The notes under the pieces: generated by a model | What the model saw: the letters and a program-made list of their open reading frames with translations, nothing else | Database searches by the model: none | Told to the model about the DNA's origin: nothing | In this document: positions 35,204-47,036 of the stretch, in pieces | Layout: each line of letters starts with the position of its first letter | Numbering within the stretch: the first letter of the stretch is position 1 | Program-made: the position numbers and the translations under genes | Source of the DNA: Aureimonas sp. Leaf427 | Lineage (GTDB): Bacteria > Pseudomonadota > Alphaproteobacteria > Rhizobiales > Rhizobiaceae | Direction of reading: 5' to 3' | Length of the DNA: 64,000 nucleotides | Assembly: GCF_001425485.1 (NCBI RefSeq) | Contig: NZ_LMQW01000048.1 | Coordinates: 124,001 to 188,000 of the forward strand

Positions 35204-37344
35204 TCACCAGTTCCGCAGCTTGCCCTGCATCAGATCGAGAACCGCGCGGCCGGCTTCCATGACGTTGGTTCCGGGTCCGAAGACGGCGGCGACGCCGTGG
35301 TCGAGAAGGAACTGGTAGTCCTGGCGCGGCACGACGCCGCCGCAGACGACGATGACCTCGCCGCCGCCCCTGGCCTTCAGCGCCTCGATCAGCTGCGGCA
35401 GAAGCGTCTTGTGCCCGGCCGCCAGCGACGAGACGCCGACGACGTGGACCTTCGCCGCGAGCGCCATCTCGGCCGCCTCGTCCGGCGTCTGGAAGAGCGG
35501 CCCGGTCAGAACGTCGAAGCCCATGTCCCCGAAGGCCGAGGCGATGATCTTGGCGCCGCGGTCGTGGCCGTCCTGGCCGAGCTTGGCGACCATGATCTTC
35601 GGCTTGCGGCCGATCGACTGCGCGACGCTCGCCAGCCTTGCGGAGAGGACGGCCAGTTCCGGCTCGTCCTTGTAGGCCTCGCCGTAGATGTCGCTGACGA
35701 CCTCGGGCACGGCCGTGTGGTCGCCGAAGACGGCGCGCAGGGCGTCGGAAATCTCGCCGACCGTGGCGCGGGCGCGGGCGGCGGCGACGGCGGCGTCGAG
35801 CATATTGCCGGTTCCGGTGCGGGCGGCGTCCTCCAGGGCCCGAAGCGCCTCCGCGACCTCGCTCGCGCTGCGCCGCCGCCGCGTCTCCTCGATCCGCCGG
35901 ATCTGCGAGCTGCGCACCGCCGCGTTGTCGATGTCGAGAATGTCGATCGCGTCCTCGGTCTCGAGCCGGTACTTGTTGACGCCGACGATAACCTCCTCGC
36001 CCTTGTCCACGGCGGCCTGCCGGCGGGTCGCGGCCTCTTCGATCAGGCGCTTGGGCAGGCCCTCGGCCACGGCCTTCGTCATGCCGCCGCGCGCCTCCAC
36101 CTCTTCCATCAGCGCCCAGGCCTTGTCGGCCAGATCCGCCGTCAGGCTCTCGACATAGTAGGAGCCCGCCAGCGGATCGACGACGCGGGTGACGCCGGTC
36201 TCGTGCTGCAGGATCAGCTGGGTGTTGCGGGCGATGCGCGAGGAGAACTCCGTCGGCAGGGCGATCGCCTCGTCGAAGGAATTGGTGTGCAGCGATTGCG
36301 TGCCGCCGAGCACGGCGGACATGGCCTCGAAGGCGGTTCGGATGATGTTGTTGTAGGGGTCCTGTTCCTGCAGCGAGACGCCGGAGGTCTGGCAATGGGT
36401 CCGCAGCATCAGCGAGGACTGCTTCTTCGGCGCGAACTCCTCCATGATCCGCGTCCAGAGGAGCCGGGCCGCGCGGAGCTTCGCCGCCTCCATGAAGAAG
36501 TTCATGCCGATGGCGAAGAAGAAGGAGAGCCGGCCGGCGAAGTCGTCGACGTTGAGGCCCTTGGCGATGGCGGCGCGCACGTATTCGCGGCCGTCGGCGA
36601 GCGTGAAGGCCAGTTCCTGCACCAGCGTCGCCCCGGCTTCCTGCATGTGATAGCCGGAAATCGAGATGGAGTTGAACTTCGGCATCTCGCGCGCGGTGTA
36701 GTCGATGATGTCCGCGATGATCCGCATGGAAGGTTCCGGCGGGTAGATGTACGTGTTGCGGACCATGAACTCCTTGAGGATGTCGTTCTGGATCGTGCCG
36801 GACAGCGCGGCGCGCGGCACGCCCTGTTCCTCGCCCGCGACGATGAAGGCGGCGAGGATCGGAACGACCGCGCCGTTCATGGTCATCGAGACCGAGATCC
36901 TGTCGAGCGGAATGCCGTCGAAGAGGATCTTCATGTCCTCGACCGAGTCGATCGCCACGCCCGCCTTGCCGACATCGCCCTCGACGCGCGGATGGTCGGA
37001 ATCGTAGCCGCGATGGGTGGCGAGGTCGAAGGCGACGGAGACGCCCTGCTGCCCGCCCGCCAGCGCCTTACGGTAAAAAGCGTTCGACGCCTCCGCCGTC
37101 GAGAATCCGGCATATTGCCGGATCGTCCAGGGCCGGCCGGCATACATGGTGGCGCGCGGGCCCCGGGTGAACGGGGCGAAGCCCGGCAGCGAGCCGAGAT
37201 GGCCGGCCGCTTCGAGATCGGCCTCGGTGTAGAGCGGCTTGACGGCGATGCCCTCGGGCGTCTGCCATGTCAGCGCATCGGGCGGGGACTTCACCTCGCG
37301 CTCGGCCAGCGCCGCCCAGTCGGAAAGCGTCTTGTCCCCCGCCA

Positions 37345-37345
<1 letters not shown>
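35204..37345 (-). CDS. Methylmalonyl-CoA mutase
   Basis: A 713-residue adenosylcobalamin enzyme that rearranges (R)-methylmalonyl-CoA to succinyl-CoA. The substrate barrel (about 1-560) has [20 protein letters not shown] in parts, [13 protein letters not shown] and [11 protein letters not shown]. The C-terminal B12 domain has the DxHxxG motif ([14 protein letters not shown]) and the GG motif (VCGGVVP). It is a single-chain type, so probably homodimeric. ATG 37345 shares a base with the pccA stop (TGATG). The coding frame remains open upstream inside pccA but the protein clearly starts here. The G-protein chaperone MeaB is not in the window; the adenosyltransferase at 60570 could supply cofactor. 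Confidence 0.96.
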
Positions 37346-39348
<2,003 letters not shown>

Positions 39349-39478
39349 GGAAGATCCAACGATTGTCGCGCATGTGACGATGTGTGGACGAGGTCATCGG
39401 GCAGAGACGGAAGGCCCGAGGAGCGCCGGCGGCCGAGGAGAGGAAGGCCCGGCCGGCCGGTCGCAGCGGGCCGGACGG

Positions 39479-41011
39479 TCACAACGGGATCGTGTCGTGC
39501 TTGCGCCACCGCACGTCCGTCTGCTTGTTGCGAAGCGAGGCGAAGGCGCGGGCGATGCGGCGGCGCGAGGAGTGGGGCATGATCACCTCGTCGATGAAGC
39601 CGCGTTCGGCGGCGACGAAGGGATTGGCGAACCGCTCCTCGTATTCGCGCGTGCGCTCGGCGATCTTCTCGGGATCGCCGAGCTCCGAGCGGTAGAGGAT
39701 CTCGGTCGCCCCCTTGGCGCCCATGACCGCGATCTCGGCGGTCGGCCAGGCATAGTTGACGTCGGCCCCGATATGCTTGGACGCCATGACGTCGTAGGCG
39801 CCGCCATAGGCCTTGCGCGTGATCAGCGTGACCATGGGAACGGTCGCCTGGCCATAGGCGAAGAGAAGCTTCGCCCCGTGCTTGATCACGCCGCCATATT
39901 CCTGCGACGTGCCGGGCAGGAAGCCGGGAACGTCGACCAGCGTCAGAATCGGAATGTTGAAGGCGTCGCAGAAGCGGACGAACCGGGCCGCCTTGCGCGC
40001 GGAATCGATGTCGAGACAGCCGGCCAGAACCATCGGCTGATTGGCGACGACGCCGACCGACTGGCCCTCGATGCGAACGAAGCCGGTCAGGATGTTCTTG
40101 GCGAAGGCCTCTTGGATCTCGAAGAAGTCGCCCTCGTCGGCGATCGCGAGGATCAGTTCCTTCATGTCGTAGGGCTTGGCGGAGGAATCGGGGATCAGCG
40201 TGTCCAGCCGCATGTCGATCCGGGCGGGATCGTCGTGGAACGGGCGGACGGGCGGCTTCTCGCGGTTGTTCAGCGGCAGGAAGTCGAAGAGCAGCCGCAC
40301 CTGCTCCAGGGTCTCCACGTCGTTTTCGTAGGCCCCGTCCGCGACGGAAGACTTGGTCGTGTGCGTCCGCGCGCCGCCCAGTTCCTCGGCGGTGACGATC
40401 TCGTTCGTCACGGTCTTCACGACGTCGGGGCCGGTGACGAACATGTAGGAACTGTCGCGGACCATGAAGATGAAGTCGGTCATCGCCGGCGAATAGACCG
40501 CGCCGCCCGCGCAGGGGCCCATGATGACCGAGATCTGCGGGATGACACCGGACGCATCCACGTTCTTCTTGAAGACGTCGGCATAGCCCGCCAGCGAGGC
40601 GACGCCTTCCTGGATGCGCGCGCCGCCGGAATCGTTGAGGCCGATCACCGGCGCTCCGTTGCGCACCGCCATGTCCATGATCTTGCAGATCTTCTGCGCG
40701 TGCGTTTCCGAGAGGGAGCCGCCGAGGACGGTGAAGTCCTGCGAGAAGACATAGACCTGCCGTCCGTTGATCGTACCCCAGCCGGTGACGACGCCGTCGC
40801 CCGCGATCTTCTGGCCGGCCATGCCGAAATCGACCGCGCGGTGGGTCACGTACATGTCGTATTCTTCGAACGAGCCCTCGTCGAGGAGAACCTCGATCCG
40901 CTCGCGCGCGGTCAGCTTGCCCTTGCCGTGCTGGGCGTCGATGCGCTTGCGACCACCGCCGAGGCGCGCTTCGGCCCGTCTCGTATCCAGCTGCTCAAGA
41001 ACGGATCGCAT
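39479..41011 (-). CDS. pccB: Propionyl-CoA carboxylase beta subunit (carboxyltransferase)
   Basis: A 510-residue carboxyltransferase. The N-terminal crotonase-like half binds acyl-CoA ([21 protein letters not shown] in parts, [24 protein letters not shown]) and the C-terminal half binds biotin ([30 protein letters not shown]). [11 protein letters not shown]-type and [14 protein letters not shown] blocks are typical of PccB. It is the first gene of the pccB-pccA-mcm-mce group and is divergent from the ScfR/PccR regulator, whose operator is in the shared gap. Confidence 0.96.
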   Translation of the reverse strand: MRSVLEQLDTRRAEARLGGGRKRIDAQHGKGKLTARERIEVLLDEGSFEEYDMYVTHRAVDFGMAGQKIAGDGVVTGWGTINGRQVYVFSQDFTVLGGSLSETHAQKICKIMDMAVRNGAPVIGLNDSGGARIQEGVASLAGYADVFKKNVDASGVIPQISVIMGPCAGGAVYSPAMTDFIFMVRDSSYMFVTGPDVVKTVTNEIVTAEELGGARTHTTKSSVADGAYENDVETLEQVRLLFDFLPLNNREKPPVRPFHDDPARIDMRLDTLIPDSSAKPYDMKELILAIADEGDFFEIQEAFAKNILTGFVRIEGQSVGVVANQPMVLAGCLDIDSARKAARFVRFCDAFNIPILTLVDVPGFLPGTSQEYGGVIKHGAKLLFAYGQATVPMVTLITRKAYGGAYDVMASKHIGADVNYAWPTAEIAVMGAKGATEILYRSELGDPEKIAERTREYEERFANPFVAAERGFIDEVIMPHSSRRRIARAFASLRNKQTDVRWRKHDTIPL

Positions 41012-41109
41012 GCCATTTCCACTTCAGGGGCGGTCGCTGTCGGCCTCGCTTGTAGCGTCTGTCCGGCGTTCACAAAACGCTTGATCGTGCGTGCATGAGT
41101 AAACTATAA

Positions 41110-41138
41110 ATTGCAAACTCGATTTGCGAATTTGCGAA
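41110..41138. promoter_or_regulatory. ScfR/PccR operator with overlapping promoter
   Basis: Three half-sites lie just before the regulator's ATG: ATTGCAAA (41110-41117), TTTGCGAA (41123-41130) and TTTGCGAA (41131-41138). PccR of Rhodobacter sphaeroides is known to bind paired TTTGCAAA elements. TTGATC (41081-41086) and TATAAA (41105-41110), 18 bases apart, form a fitting sigma-70 promoter for the regulator, so the operator would cover its start site. Reading the other way, TATAGT near 41108-41103 may serve pccB. Confidence 0.65.
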
Positions 41139-41139
41139 C

Positions 41140-42558
41140 ATGGCGATCGGAAAGCTCTTCATCGGCCGCAAGGTCCGCGAACTCCGGGACGCCCACAAGG
41201 CGACCCAGGCCCAGTTCGCCGAACGCATCGGCATCTCCACGAGCTACCTGAACCAGATCGAGAACAACCAGCGGCCGGTGTCCGCCGCCGTTCTTGTCGC
41301 GCTGGCCGACAAGTTCCAGATCAACATGAGCGAGCTCTCCTCCGGCGAGGGAGACCGGCTTCTCTCGGCCCTCACCGAGGCGCTGGCGGACCCTCTGTTC
41401 GAGAACCTCGCGCTCAACGTCCAGGAGCTGAAGCTCGTCACCCAGAGCGCGCCCAATCTCGCGCGCGCCTTCATCCGCGCCCATCAGGGCTACAAGCGAA
41501 ACAGCGAGCAGCTCGTCGGGCTCAGCGACAGCCTCGGCCGCTCCGCCTCCCTGGCCGAGACGACGCCCTACGAGGAGGTGCGGGACTTCTTCCACTTCGT
41601 CGACAACTACCTCCACGCGCTCGACGTGGAGGCGGAGCGGCTGGCGGGCGAACTGGGCCTGGGGGAGGGCGACAGCCATGCGGCCCTGTCCGGCTTCCTG
41701 AAGGCGCGGCACGGCATCGAGGTGAAGCGCGCCGAGCCCGACAAGGATCGGCTCCGGCACTTCGACCGATCCTGCGGAACGCTCTTCATCAATCGCTACG
41801 CGCCGGCCTCGACGCGCGATTTCCAGATCGCCCTCCAGGTCGCCCAACTCCACGCCCACGCCCTCATCGACACCATCGCACGCGACGCCAATTTCCGGAC
41901 GGCCGAGGCGATGGAGATCTGCAAGATCGGCCTGCAGAACTACTTCGCCGGCGCTCTGCTTCTGCCCTATGGCGAGTTCCTGTCGGCGGCGAGCGGCCTG
42001 CGCCACGATCTCGACCTCCTCGCCGCCCGCTTCGGCGCCAGCCTGGAGCAGGTCTGCCACCGGCTAAGCACCCTGCAGCGCCCCGGAAACAAGGGCGTGC
42101 CGGTGTTCTTCGCGCGCATCGACCGCGCCGGCAACATCACCAAGCGGCACAGCTCGACCAAGCTGCAATTTGCCAGATTCGGCGCGGCCTGCCCTTTGTG
42201 GAACGTTCACGAGGCCTTCGAGGCGCAGGGGCGGATCATCCGGCAGCTGGCCGAGACGCCCGACGGCGTGCGCTATCTCTGCCTCGCCACGCAGATCACC
42301 AAGTCCGGCATGGGCTATCACAGCCCGCAGCCGCGCTACGCCATCGCCTTCGGCTGCGAGATTTCCTATGCCGATGCCTTCGTGCAGGCCGACGATCTCG
42401 ACCTCTCCGCCAAGGCCAACTTCTCCCCGATCGGCATTTCCTGCCGGATCTGCGAGCGCGCCAATTGCCCGCAGCGCGCGGTTCCCCCGCTGATGCGCAG
42501 ACTGCAGGTCGATCACGACACGAGAACCGCTCTGCCCTACACGGTCGGCGAGGCCTGA
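41140..42558 (+). CDS. pccR: Short-chain fatty acyl-CoA regulator ScfR/PccR
   Basis: A 472-residue transcription factor. The N-terminus is an XRE helix-turn-helix (about 8-63, AQFAERIGISTSYLNQIENN), the middle has an ImmA/IrrE-like domain, and the C-terminus (DUF2083 type) ends with a cysteine cluster (GISCRICERANCPQRA). ScfR proteins sense acyl-CoA: PccR controls propionyl-CoA carboxylase, RamB controls acetate genes. Divergence from pccB points to PccR. The operator half-sites abut the start codon, suggesting autoregulation as well as control of pccB. Confidence 0.88.
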   Translation: MAIGKLFIGRKVRELRDAHKATQAQFAERIGISTSYLNQIENNQRPVSAAVLVALADKFQINMSELSSGEGDRLLSALTEALADPLFENLALNVQELKLVTQSAPNLARAFIRAHQGYKRNSEQLVGLSDSLGRSASLAETTPYEEVRDFFHFVDNYLHALDVEAERLAGELGLGEGDSHAALSGFLKARHGIEVKRAEPDKDRLRHFDRSCGTLFINRYAPASTRDFQIALQVAQLHAHALIDTIARDANFRTAEAMEICKIGLQNYFAGALLLPYGEFLSAASGLRHDLDLLAARFGASLEQVCHRLSTLQRPGNKGVPVFFARIDRAGNITKRHSSTKLQFARFGAACPLWNVHEAFEAQGRIIRQLAETPDGVRYLCLATQITKSGMGYHSPQPRYAIAFGCEISYADAFVQADDLDLSAKANFSPIGISCRICERANCPQRAVPPLMRRLQVDHDTRTALPYTVGEA

Positions 42559-42730
42559 TCGCCCGAGTCGGAATGCGGCGGCGGTGCGGTCTCTCCCGAC
42601 GTCTCCGTGAGGGATGGCCACCTTTCGAGGGATGGGGCGGCAATTCCTGCCGCCCGTTAATTTATGTTTATCAATGATCTAACGGAAATCTCGCGACGAC
42701 GCGGGCGCCTGGCTTGCACGCTTAGCCGTA

Positions 42731-42742
42731 CTCGTATACAAG
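42731..42742. promoter_or_regulatory. GntR-like operator overlapping a -10 element
   Basis: CTCGTATACAAG is an 11-of-12 match to the palindrome CTTGTATACAAG, in line with known FadR/FCD-subfamily GntR sites. Its TATACA (42735-42740) may be a -10 element, with TTGCAC (42714-42719) upstream at a short 15-base spacing. The GntR gene at 47037 in the same cassette is the natural partner. Confidence 0.5.
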
Positions 42743-42783
42743 CATGCAAGACGGGAATCGGATTTGGGAGGACGCATCCGGTC

Positions 42784-43821
42784 ATGCTCGAAAGAAGCTC
42801 AACCACCATTTCGGTGCTGGCGCCGAACGATCTCGTCGTTCGGTCCGGGGACAGGCTTGTCGAGCCGGGTCCGGGCGAGGTCTCGATCCGCGTCCGCCGC
42901 GCCGGCATCTGCGGTTCCGACATCCACATCCTGCACGGCTCGAACCCGTTCGCCGTCTATCCGCGCATCATCGGCCATGAGTTCGCCGGCACGATCGAGG
43001 CGCTCGGCGAGGGCGTGTCGGGCTTGGCGATCGGCGATCCCGTCGTGGCCGACCCCGTTGTCGCCTGCGGCCATTGCTATCCCTGCCGCATCGGGCGGTC
43101 GAACGTCTGCGCGCATCTCCAGGTGATCGGCGTGCATCGCGACGGCGGGTTCCGTTCGGTCGCCGTCGTGCCGGCCGCGAATGCCGTCAAGGTCTCGTCC
43201 GCGATCGGTCTCGATGTCGCCGCTCTCGCCGAGCCGCTCGCGGTTGCCGCCAACGTCCTCTCCCGGACGGCCGCCACCGCCGAGGACGTGATCCTCGTCT
43301 ACGGCGCGGGCACCGTCGGCGTGACCGTGCTTCAGGTCGCCAAGATGCGCGGCGCGCGCTGCATCGTCGTCGATATCGACGGGGACCGGCTGGAGCGCGC
43401 CAAGACCTTCGGCGCCGACCTCGTCATCAATTCGCGCGAGCGCTCCGTCCCCGAGGCCGTCGCCGGCGAGCTGGACGGCCTCGGCCCGTCCGTCGTCATC
43501 GACGGCGCCGGCGTTCCGGCGCTTCTGGAAGAGGCCTGCCGCGTCGCCGCACCCGCCGGCCGCATCGGCCTGCTCGGCTTCTCGCCGGGGCCCTGCAATG
43601 TCAGCCAGCAGGAGATCGTGCGCAAGGAGCTGACCCTCGTCGGCTCGCGCCTCAACCGGCGGTTCATTCCCGAGGTCATCGGCTGGCTGGAAAGCGGCGC
43701 TCTGAAGCCCGAGGCCATGATCACGCAGACCTTTGCCGCGACCGACGCGAAGGCGGCCTTCGCCTTCGTGGAGGAGCATCCCGAGCAAGTTCTGAAGGTG
43801 CAGCTCGCCTTCGACGCCTGA
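42784..43821 (+). CDS. RspB-like zinc-dependent hexonate dehydrogenase
   Basis: A 345-residue medium-chain zinc dehydrogenase. Catalytic ligands are Cys43 (AGICGSDIHIL), His65 and Glu66 (IIGHEFAG); the structural zinc has Cys95, 98, 101 and 109 (CGHCYPCRIGRSNVC). The NAD fold begins at VYGAGTVGVTVLQ. The whole protein follows E. coli RspB closely, including ADPVVACGHCYPC and the C-terminal SRLNRR...GWLESG region. RspB relatives and YjjN oxidise L-gulonate, L-idonate or L-galactonate at C5. The cassette also has mannonate dehydratase, which fits hexonate use. ATG 42784 is chosen as the homology start; a GGGAGG lies 15 bases upstream. Confidence 0.85.
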   Translation: MLERSSTTISVLAPNDLVVRSGDRLVEPGPGEVSIRVRRAGICGSDIHILHGSNPFAVYPRIIGHEFAGTIEALGEGVSGLAIGDPVVADPVVACGHCYPCRIGRSNVCAHLQVIGVHRDGGFRSVAVVPAANAVKVSSAIGLDVAALAEPLAVAANVLSRTAATAEDVILVYGAGTVGVTVLQVAKMRGARCIVVDIDGDRLERAKTFGADLVINSRERSVPEAVAGELDGLGPSVVIDGAGVPALLEEACRVAAPAGRIGLLGFSPGPCNVSQQEIVRKELTLVGSRLNRRFIPEVIGWLESGALKPEAMITQTFAATDAKAAFAFVEEHPEQVLKVQLAFDA

Positions 43822-43872
43822 TCCTTCCCCGGAAGGATGAGATGAAGTCCGGCCCCGCGGGGCCCGGCTTCC
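43821..43872 (+). terminator. Two hairpins after the dehydrogenase gene
   Basis: ATCCTTCC/GGAAGGAT (43821-43838, 8-bp stem) begins at the stop codon and is followed by a GC-rich dyad CCGGCCCC/GGGGCCCGG (about 43850-43869, one bulge). Together they should separate this gene from the transporter genes, whose binding-protein gene begins 243 bp after the stop. The rest of that gap shows no gene. Confidence 0.5.
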
Positions 43873-44064
43873 CCTGATTGTTCGAGACGGCGACGAAGCC
43901 GGACCCGGGGTCGCCGAAGGCGCGGCCGCCGGACCCTTGCCCGCGCCCGCCGCTCGGCACCGGAAACGAGACGCCGCGGTGAAGACCCGGCTCTCTCGCA
44001 AGACCGCTTCGGCCGGGCCGGAGCGCAACGTTCACTTTGTCATCGTCACTTTGGGAGGAAGATC

Positions 44065-44874
44065 ATGTCCATCAAGCGCACGGTTCTCGGAATTCTCGGC
44101 GGCCTCGCCATCGCCGTATCCATGGCGACGCCGACGCTCGCCGAAAACGGCGCGGTCCTGCAGGACGTCCTGTCGCGCGGCACGCTTCGCGTCGCCGTTC
44201 TCGGCAGCCTGCCGCCCTACAGCAAGGTCGGCCCGAGCGGCGAGCCCGAGGGCTACGACATCGAGATCGCCAAGAAGCTGGCGGCGGCGCTGAAGGTCGA
44301 GCCGGAATTCGTCATCACCGACATTCCGAGCCGCGTGACCTCGCTGCAGACCGGCAAGGTCGACGTCGCCATCGCCGATTTCACGCGCAACGTGGAGCGC
44401 TCCACCTCGGTAGGCTTCTCCAACCCCTACGTCGTGACGAACATGCGTCTCCTTCTGCCGCAGGAGAGCCCGCACCAGACGATCGAGGCGGCGAACGAGG
44501 CGGGCATCCGCGTCGCCATCTCCCGCGGCGGCACGGCCGAGCGCGCGGTTCCCGCCCGCATGCCCAATGCCCAGATCGTTCGCTTCAACACGCAGGCCGA
44601 CGAGCTGAGCGCGCTCCTGTCCGGCCAGGTGGATGCCATCGCCGAGGACGAGTTCTACAACCAGAAGGCCATTGCCGATAATGCCGGCAAGCTGCGCCAG
44701 GCCGAGGGCTCGCTCGCCCGCGCCGAGATCGCCATCGGCGTTCCGGCCGGCGACGCCGACTGGCTGCGCGTCGTCAACCTCTTCGTCGATCAGCTGAACG
44801 CCAGCGGCGACAACGCCAAGCTCTTCCAGGAGTGGTTCGGCATCGAGCAGCCCTCGCTCCAGGCCCGCTACTAA
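44065..44874 (+). CDS. Polar-amino-acid-type ABC transporter substrate-binding protein
   Basis: A 269-residue periplasmic protein of SBP family 3 with a signal peptide (KRTVLGILGGLAIAVSMATPTLA). The family blocks are LRVAVLGSLPPYSKVG, GYDIEIAKKLAAALKV, DIPSRVTSLQTGKVDVAIADFTR (in parts), GFSNPYV, RVAISRGGTAERA and the EWFG end. Family members usually bind amino acids or opines, yet the cassette encodes hexonate enzymes, so an acidic sugar or amino-sugar acid is a possible ligand. GGGAGGA lies 7 bases upstream of the ATG. Confidence 0.92.
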   Translation: MSIKRTVLGILGGLAIAVSMATPTLAENGAVLQDVLSRGTLRVAVLGSLPPYSKVGPSGEPEGYDIEIAKKLAAALKVEPEFVITDIPSRVTSLQTGKVDVAIADFTRNVERSTSVGFSNPYVVTNMRLLLPQESPHQTIEAANEAGIRVAISRGGTAERAVPARMPNAQIVRFNTQADELSALLSGQVDAIAEDEFYNQKAIADNAGKLRQAEGSLARAEIAIGVPAGDADWLRVVNLFVDQLNASGDNAKLFQEWFGIEQPSLQARY

Positions 44875-44942
44875 CCCGTTCCTCCCGCGATCAGACCGCA
44901 CGGGCGGCTGCGGCCGCCCCTGCTCTCCGGAGGATCGGTCTC

Positions 44943-45614
44943 ATGTATACGTTCCAGTTTCGCAGCATCTACGAATACATTCCCCTTCTTTGGGAAGCCG
45001 CGCGGATCACGCTGTCCCTGTCGGTGACGGCGATCGTCCTCAGTCTCGCTCTCGGCTGCATTCTGGCCGTGATGCGTCGCAGCGCGAACCCCTTCGCTCG
45101 CGGGATCTCGCTGGCCTATATCGAGGTGATGCGGAACACGCCGCTCCTCGTGATCCTCTACCTCGTCTATTTCGGCCTTCCCGCGACGGGGCTGCGCCTG
45201 TCGTCCTACACCGCTGCCTTGATCGGGCTGACGCTGAACAGCGCGGGATACATGGCCGAGATCGTGCGCTCCGGCCTCGTGGCCGTCGCCAAGGGACAGT
45301 TCGAATCGGCGCGCGCCCAAGGGTTCACGCCGGTCCAGCTCTACCGGCACATCGTGATGCCGCAGGTGTTCCGCACGATCTACATCTCGCTCGGAAACCA
45401 GTTCATCTCCGTGATCCTCGCCTCCTCGCTCGCATCGACCATCGCGGTGGAGGACGTGGCGTCCTGGATGCAGACCACCGGTTCCATTTCCTTCCGCTTC
45501 TTCGAGACGTTCCTGATCGCCGCCCTCGTCTATCTGGTCCTCTGCCAGATCGTGAACCTCCTGCGGCTGGGTGTCGGGTACTGGCTCTTCGCAGATCAAA
45601 GGGCCCGTCGATGA
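44943..45614 (+). CDS. ABC transporter permease, polar-amino-acid type (first)
   Basis: A 223-residue permease of the HisM/GlnP class with about five TM helices. The N-terminal half has the signature AYIEVMRNTPLLVILYLVYFGLP (in parts) and the ABC-contact EAA loop is FESARAQGFTPVQLYRHIVMPQ. GGAGG precedes ATG 44943. The gene overlaps the second permease by 4 bp (ATGA, 45611-45614). Confidence 0.93.
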   Translation: MYTFQFRSIYEYIPLLWEAARITLSLSVTAIVLSLALGCILAVMRRSANPFARGISLAYIEVMRNTPLLVILYLVYFGLPATGLRLSSYTAALIGLTLNSAGYMAEIVRSGLVAVAKGQFESARAQGFTPVQLYRHIVMPQVFRTIYISLGNQFISVILASSLASTIAVEDVASWMQTTGSISFRFFETFLIAALVYLVLCQIVNLLRLGVGYWLFADQRARR

Positions 45615-46288
45615 TCGAGACCTGGCTTCCCTATCTACCGCTCTTCCTCAAGGCGGCGGGCCTCACCATCTGGCTGTCCTGGCTCGCCCTGATGATCGGC
45701 GCGGTCGCCGGCACGCTGGTCGCCTTCGGCCGCATGTCCAAGTGGTGGCCCTTGCGCCTCCTGTCGCTCGTCTTCACCGAACTCTTCCGGTCGATCCCGA
45801 TCCTGATCGTCCTCTTCTTCGCCTATTTCGGCCTGCCGCTCGTCGCCGGCTTCGACGTCTCGACTTTCCTCGCCGCGACGCTCGCCCTCTCTCTCCATGC
45901 CACCGCGACGATGTCGGAGGTCATTCGGGCCGGCATCGCCAGCGTCGGCAAGGGCCAGTGGGAATCGGCCAGGGCCTCCGGCATGACCTATGCCCAGACC
46001 ATGCGCCACGTGGTCGGCCCCCAGGCCCTCCAGGTGATCCTGCCGCCCTCGGTCGGCGTCTACATCACGACCATCAAGGAATCCTCGCTCGCCTCGATCA
46101 TCGGCTATGTCGAACTGACCAAGACGGGCCTTCTCATCCGCGAAAGTGAAGGCGGCGGCTTCGTGCCTCTCCTGATCCTCGCGTTCCTCTACTTCCTCAT
46201 CAATTACGGCATCTCGCTCGTGGGGGCCTATTTCGAGCGGCGCACCAGCGTCTCGACGAAGCTGATGATTGCAGGAGCAGGTCAATGA
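45611..46288 (+). CDS. ABC transporter permease, polar-amino-acid type (second)
   Basis: A 225-residue companion permease with the same architecture: TELFRSIPILIVLFFAYFGLP (in parts) and the EAA loop WESARASGMTYAQTMRHVVGPQ. It should form the channel with the preceding permease. It overlaps the ATPase gene by 4 bp (ATGA, 46285-46288), so the three are translated as a unit. Confidence 0.93.
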   Translation: MIETWLPYLPLFLKAAGLTIWLSWLALMIGAVAGTLVAFGRMSKWWPLRLLSLVFTELFRSIPILIVLFFAYFGLPLVAGFDVSTFLAATLALSLHATATMSEVIRAGIASVGKGQWESARASGMTYAQTMRHVVGPQALQVILPPSVGVYITTIKESSLASIIGYVELTKTGLLIRESEGGGFVPLLILAFLYFLINYGISLVGAYFERRTSVSTKLMIAGAGQ

Positions 46289-47031
46289 CCCAGCCGATCC
46301 TCCAGTTCGACAAGATCACCAAGCGCTACGGCCAGCGAACGATCTTCAACGAGATTTCCCTGGACGTGCGCCCCGGCGAGATCATCTGCTTCATCGGCCC
46401 GTCCGGCACCGGCAAGTCCACCCTGCTGCGCTGCGTCAACGGCCTGGAGAGCATCCAGGGCGGCGAGATCCGGTTCGAGAACAAGCCGGTCCTGGCCGCC
46501 GACCGGAGCATCATCGACGTGCGCCGGCGCATCGGGATGATCTTCCAGAGCTTCAATCTCTATCCGCACATGACGGCGCTGGAGAACGTGGTCCTGGCCT
46601 CGGTCGTCGTCCACAAGGAGAAGCGCAAGGTGGCGGAGGAGCGGGCCCGCGCCCTCTTCGAGAAGGTCCGCCTGACCCATCGCATCAACGCCTATCCGGC
46701 CGAGCTGTCCGGCGGCGAGCAGCAGCGCGTGGCGATCGCCCGCGCCCTCTGCGCCGAGCCGCACATCCTCCTCTTCGACGAGCCGACCTCGGCCCTCGAC
46801 CCGGAGACCGTCGGCGAGGTTCTGACCGTCATGCGCGATCTGGCGCAGGAGGGGCGCACCATGCTCCTCGTCACGCACGAGATTCGCTTTGCGGCGGATG
46901 TCGGAACGCGCATGATCTTCATGGACGGCGGCAAGATCGTCGAGGACGCCCCGCCTCGCGAGATGATCGCCAACCCCAAGAGCGAGCGGGCACGCCAGTT
47001 CCTCAGCACGATCACCGCCGGAGCGCACTGA
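46285..47031 (+). CDS. ABC transporter ATP-binding protein, polar-amino-acid type
   Basis: A 248-residue ATPase. Walker A is GPSGTGKSTLLR, the Q-loop is IGMIFQSFNLYPHMT, the signature is LSGGEQQRVAIARALC, Walker B is ILLFDEPTSALDPE and the switch histidine is in LVTHEIRFA. The last block is typical of GlnQ/HisP-like ATPases. It completes the importer; the GntR regulator gene follows 5 bp later. Confidence 0.95.
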   Translation: MTQPILQFDKITKRYGQRTIFNEISLDVRPGEIICFIGPSGTGKSTLLRCVNGLESIQGGEIRFENKPVLAADRSIIDVRRRIGMIFQSFNLYPHMTALENVVLASVVVHKEKRKVAEERARALFEKVRLTHRINAYPAELSGGEQQRVAIARALCAEPHILLFDEPTSALDPETVGEVLTVMRDLAQEGRTMLLVTHEIRFAADVGTRMIFMDGGKIVEDAPPREMIANPKSERARQFLSTITAGAH

Positions 47032-47036
47032 CCGTC

